Assembly: GCF_900182935.1 (NCBI RefSeq)
Contig: NZ_FXUE01000005.1
Coordinates: 1 to 64,000 of the forward strand
Length of the DNA: 64,000 nucleotides
Source of the DNA: Fibrobacter sp. UWB10
Lineage (GTDB): Bacteria; Fibrobacterota; Fibrobacteria; Fibrobacterales; Fibrobacteraceae
Reading direction: 5' to 3'
The notes under the pieces were generated by a model. The model was not told where the DNA came from. It did no database searches and worked only from the letters and a program-made list of their open reading frames with translations. A program made the position numbers and the translations under genes. Of this stretch, positions 63,601-64,000 are shown one piece after another; within the stretch, counting starts at the first letter, position 1; each line of letters starts with the position of its first letter.

Positions 63601-63802
63601 CCGTGATGTAACTGACAACTTGGCTAAATTCGTTATCCGAAAGCGAATCATAATTCTGGTCCAAGTAAGTGCGAAGGTCTTGCTCAAGAATGGGCGAATC
63701 CAACTCACGGCTGATATCGTAGCCGCAAAGGTATTCCCAGGAATTGTTCTCGAACTTTTCAAGAACAGCCTGCTCGAATTCATTTTCGCAAAACTTGGCC
63801 AT
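60644..63802 (-). CDS. hsdR: Type I restriction enzyme, R subunit
   Basis: 1052 aa from ATG 63802 with GAGG upstream. HsdR translocates DNA and cuts it at a distance from the recognition site. N-terminal nuclease motif 'PDIVLFINGIPVSVIELKNP' (Asp and Glu-x-Lys, about 132-151), Walker A 'GATGCGKSYIMLF' near 285-297, DEAH box 'ISDEAHRTQ' near 392, 'IGFTGTPVD' near 437, and helicase motifs 'DMWITGFDVPSLDTMYLDKP' with 'QTISRVNR' near 650-680. A long C-terminal helical part binds the methylase. All key motifs are present. hsdS follows upstream on the same strand, five bases away. Confidence 0.95.
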   Translation of the reverse strand: MAKFCENEFEQAVLEKFENNSWEYLCGYDISRELDSPILEQDLRTYLDQNYDSLSDNEFSQVVSYITEYSNQSLYRALKETYKRIFKGFDLSRDDGSRLFINFFDFGDDAETNNIFRVVNQFEFQEYKLQRPDIVLFINGIPVSVIELKNPADDSVTIADAYEQTHIRYAQNIPSLMKFDFINIISDGANNKYGALFSPYEFYFKWKLKEGDAYRSADGPQGIDNIIEGIFERRTLLNFLRNYIYIPDNSDKNLVILPKYYQYYGAEAMFKGIVKEYAANTHKGGTFWGATGCGKSYIMLFLAKKITTYEEFDKPTVIMLTDRNDLDDQLSEDFENAKEYFVEANTLQIKNRPMLTQKLKDVQSGGVYLMTIQKFREDLNLLSDRRNIFCISDEAHRTQTNVNSKIVMSQTKGAKTVYGFAKYLRDSFPNATYIGFTGTPVDATLQVFGDITFKYTMFQSKEDGATVQISRLNGPREVQLNERQAEICDKFYESMANAGTNPDQIQQSQRDMLKIKTILGATSRLDIVVNHFIGHYEKRCRENATVNGKAMFVCYDREIGLEVYKRIKTLRPEWFEKRKCAPEYDGNEISRDAMDIEKVKFVCSGSKNDTAEMKAIIGTDDDRKNYAKEFKNEKSNFKIVILVDMWITGFDVPSLDTMYLDKPVERHNLIQTISRVNRVFKGKEYGLIVDYIGLESSIAKAMKLYNGDIKPVNGTDAALVIFKDFLQKTMDLMNDVDYSRFFEETATPLERLDIINKGVEFVMAFKERRDRFMGFTQRAKKAFDVCIGHDQITEHEVDILHYFLCVRSVIFKMTIGDTPDATLMNKKIAELVDKAICSSYEGKDFTFDDSAKDDVQNLFSDEFLEKLKKIKFPNTKYFALVKLLKRAIKEFGKTNMLKAAEFSKRLKNIIDRYNSRNELSEVQEIIEETVDNLSEELEKVFKDLKKEKSSFEEMGISYIEKAFYDILVAVADEHNFRKALTEETYIELARKIRELVNGKAKYADWTNRQDIRDELYSDLAVLLRKNGYPPTVIDEAYDEVLKQVENFKKYEE

Positions 63803-63807
63803 AGGCG

Positions 63808-64000
63808 TTAACCTCTTTTGGATTTACCTTCTTCGACAGCACCCTTGATTAGGATGGGACAGATGTTCTTGATTTGCTGTTTGAGTTTTTCGTTTAAATC
63901 TTTTCGAATATTAAATGCTTTGTAAATTTCGGCAATATTCTTTTGAGTTGTTATATCAGGTATCGGAATTTTGTAATCACAGAGTGCATTCCAATCAAAA
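63808..64000 (-). CDS. hsdS: Type I restriction specificity subunit, C-terminal part (cut by window edge)
   Basis: The minus-strand frame ends in TAA at 63810-63808 and is open to the window edge. The 63 visible residues include 'YKIPIPDITTQKNIAEIYKAF' split over 9-29 and a following helix ending 'LIKGAVEEGKSKRG'; the 'P-x-P-x-x-x-x-Q-x-x-I' step plus long helix is the standard end of an HsdS target-recognition half. It directly precedes hsdR in the operon; hsdM is expected beyond the window. Confidence 0.85.
   Translation of the reverse strand, partial: FDWNALCDYKIPIPDITTQKNIAEIYKAFNIRKDLNEKLKQQIKNICPILIKGAVEEGKSKRG

Overview
This window looks like chromosomal DNA from a Fibrobacter species (phylum Fibrobacterota). 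The main evidence is four lipoproteins carrying the 'Fibrobacter succinogenes major paralogous domain' behind serine-rich linkers, together with many Gram-negative envelope genes and a PorV-like outer-membrane protein. I could run no database search; all names come from reading motifs in the translated sequence.

Layout. 1-6.3 kb: end of a TPR protein, a non-coding patch with degenerate direct repeats, a small membrane protein, the first major-domain lipoprotein and a PcrA-type helicase. 6.3-10.1 kb: a small exported protein and two coupled polytopic GT-C glycosyltransferases, the first fused to an NPCBM-like carbohydrate-binding domain. 10.1-17.1 kb (minus strand): the translation/transcription operon rimP-nusA-infB-rbfA-truB-ribF. 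17.4-22.4 kb: an envelope-like cluster (Nudix hydrolase, lipoprotein, degenerate LytM/M23-like protein, tail-anchored STAS protein) and a PorV-like barrel. 22.5-30.2 kb: Xer recombinase, the second major-domain lipoprotein with a 42-bp minisatellite, a run of lipoproteins and beta-barrels, and a MATE exporter. 30.3-45 kb: ychF, an FGE-sulfatase-domain protein, a double-length UvrA (two UvrA copies in one 1764-aa chain), the third major-domain lipoprotein, CorA and a fused SecDF. 45.2-54.8 kb: GH13 enzyme plus MalQ, an AlkD-like protein, an AT-hook protein, tRNA-Cys, a DUF374 acyltransferase, a DnaQ-like exonuclease, rpsF-rpsR-rplI, a barrel protein and an aldolase-family protein. 55.2-56.8 kb: fourth major-domain lipoprotein. 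56.8-64 kb: an accessory, defence-like island with DinD, an Rpn/PD-(D/E)XK tail fragment, an overlapping GNAT-like/63-aa gene pair, a KAP P-loop NTPase, and type I restriction genes hsdR and (cut by the window edge) hsdS.

How the parts work together. The core blocks are ribosome maturation and translation initiation, protein export (SecDF), DNA repair (UvrA, PcrA, AlkD-like, exonuclease) and alpha-glucan turnover (GH13 + MalQ). The remainder is mostly cell-envelope biogenesis plus the defence-like island at the right end.

Regulatory signals. A TATATT-type -10 box recurs upstream of many genes. It has a TTGACA box 17 bp upstream at rpsF and at the GNAT-like gene, and TTGAAA at tRNA-Cys. Several genes (uvrA, the STAS gene, the barrel gene at 53834) have this box only 5-7 nt before the start codon, which suggests leaderless mRNAs. 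Intrinsic terminators are compact and sometimes run straight into the -10 box of the next gene. Three families of short palindromic intergenic repeats are present.
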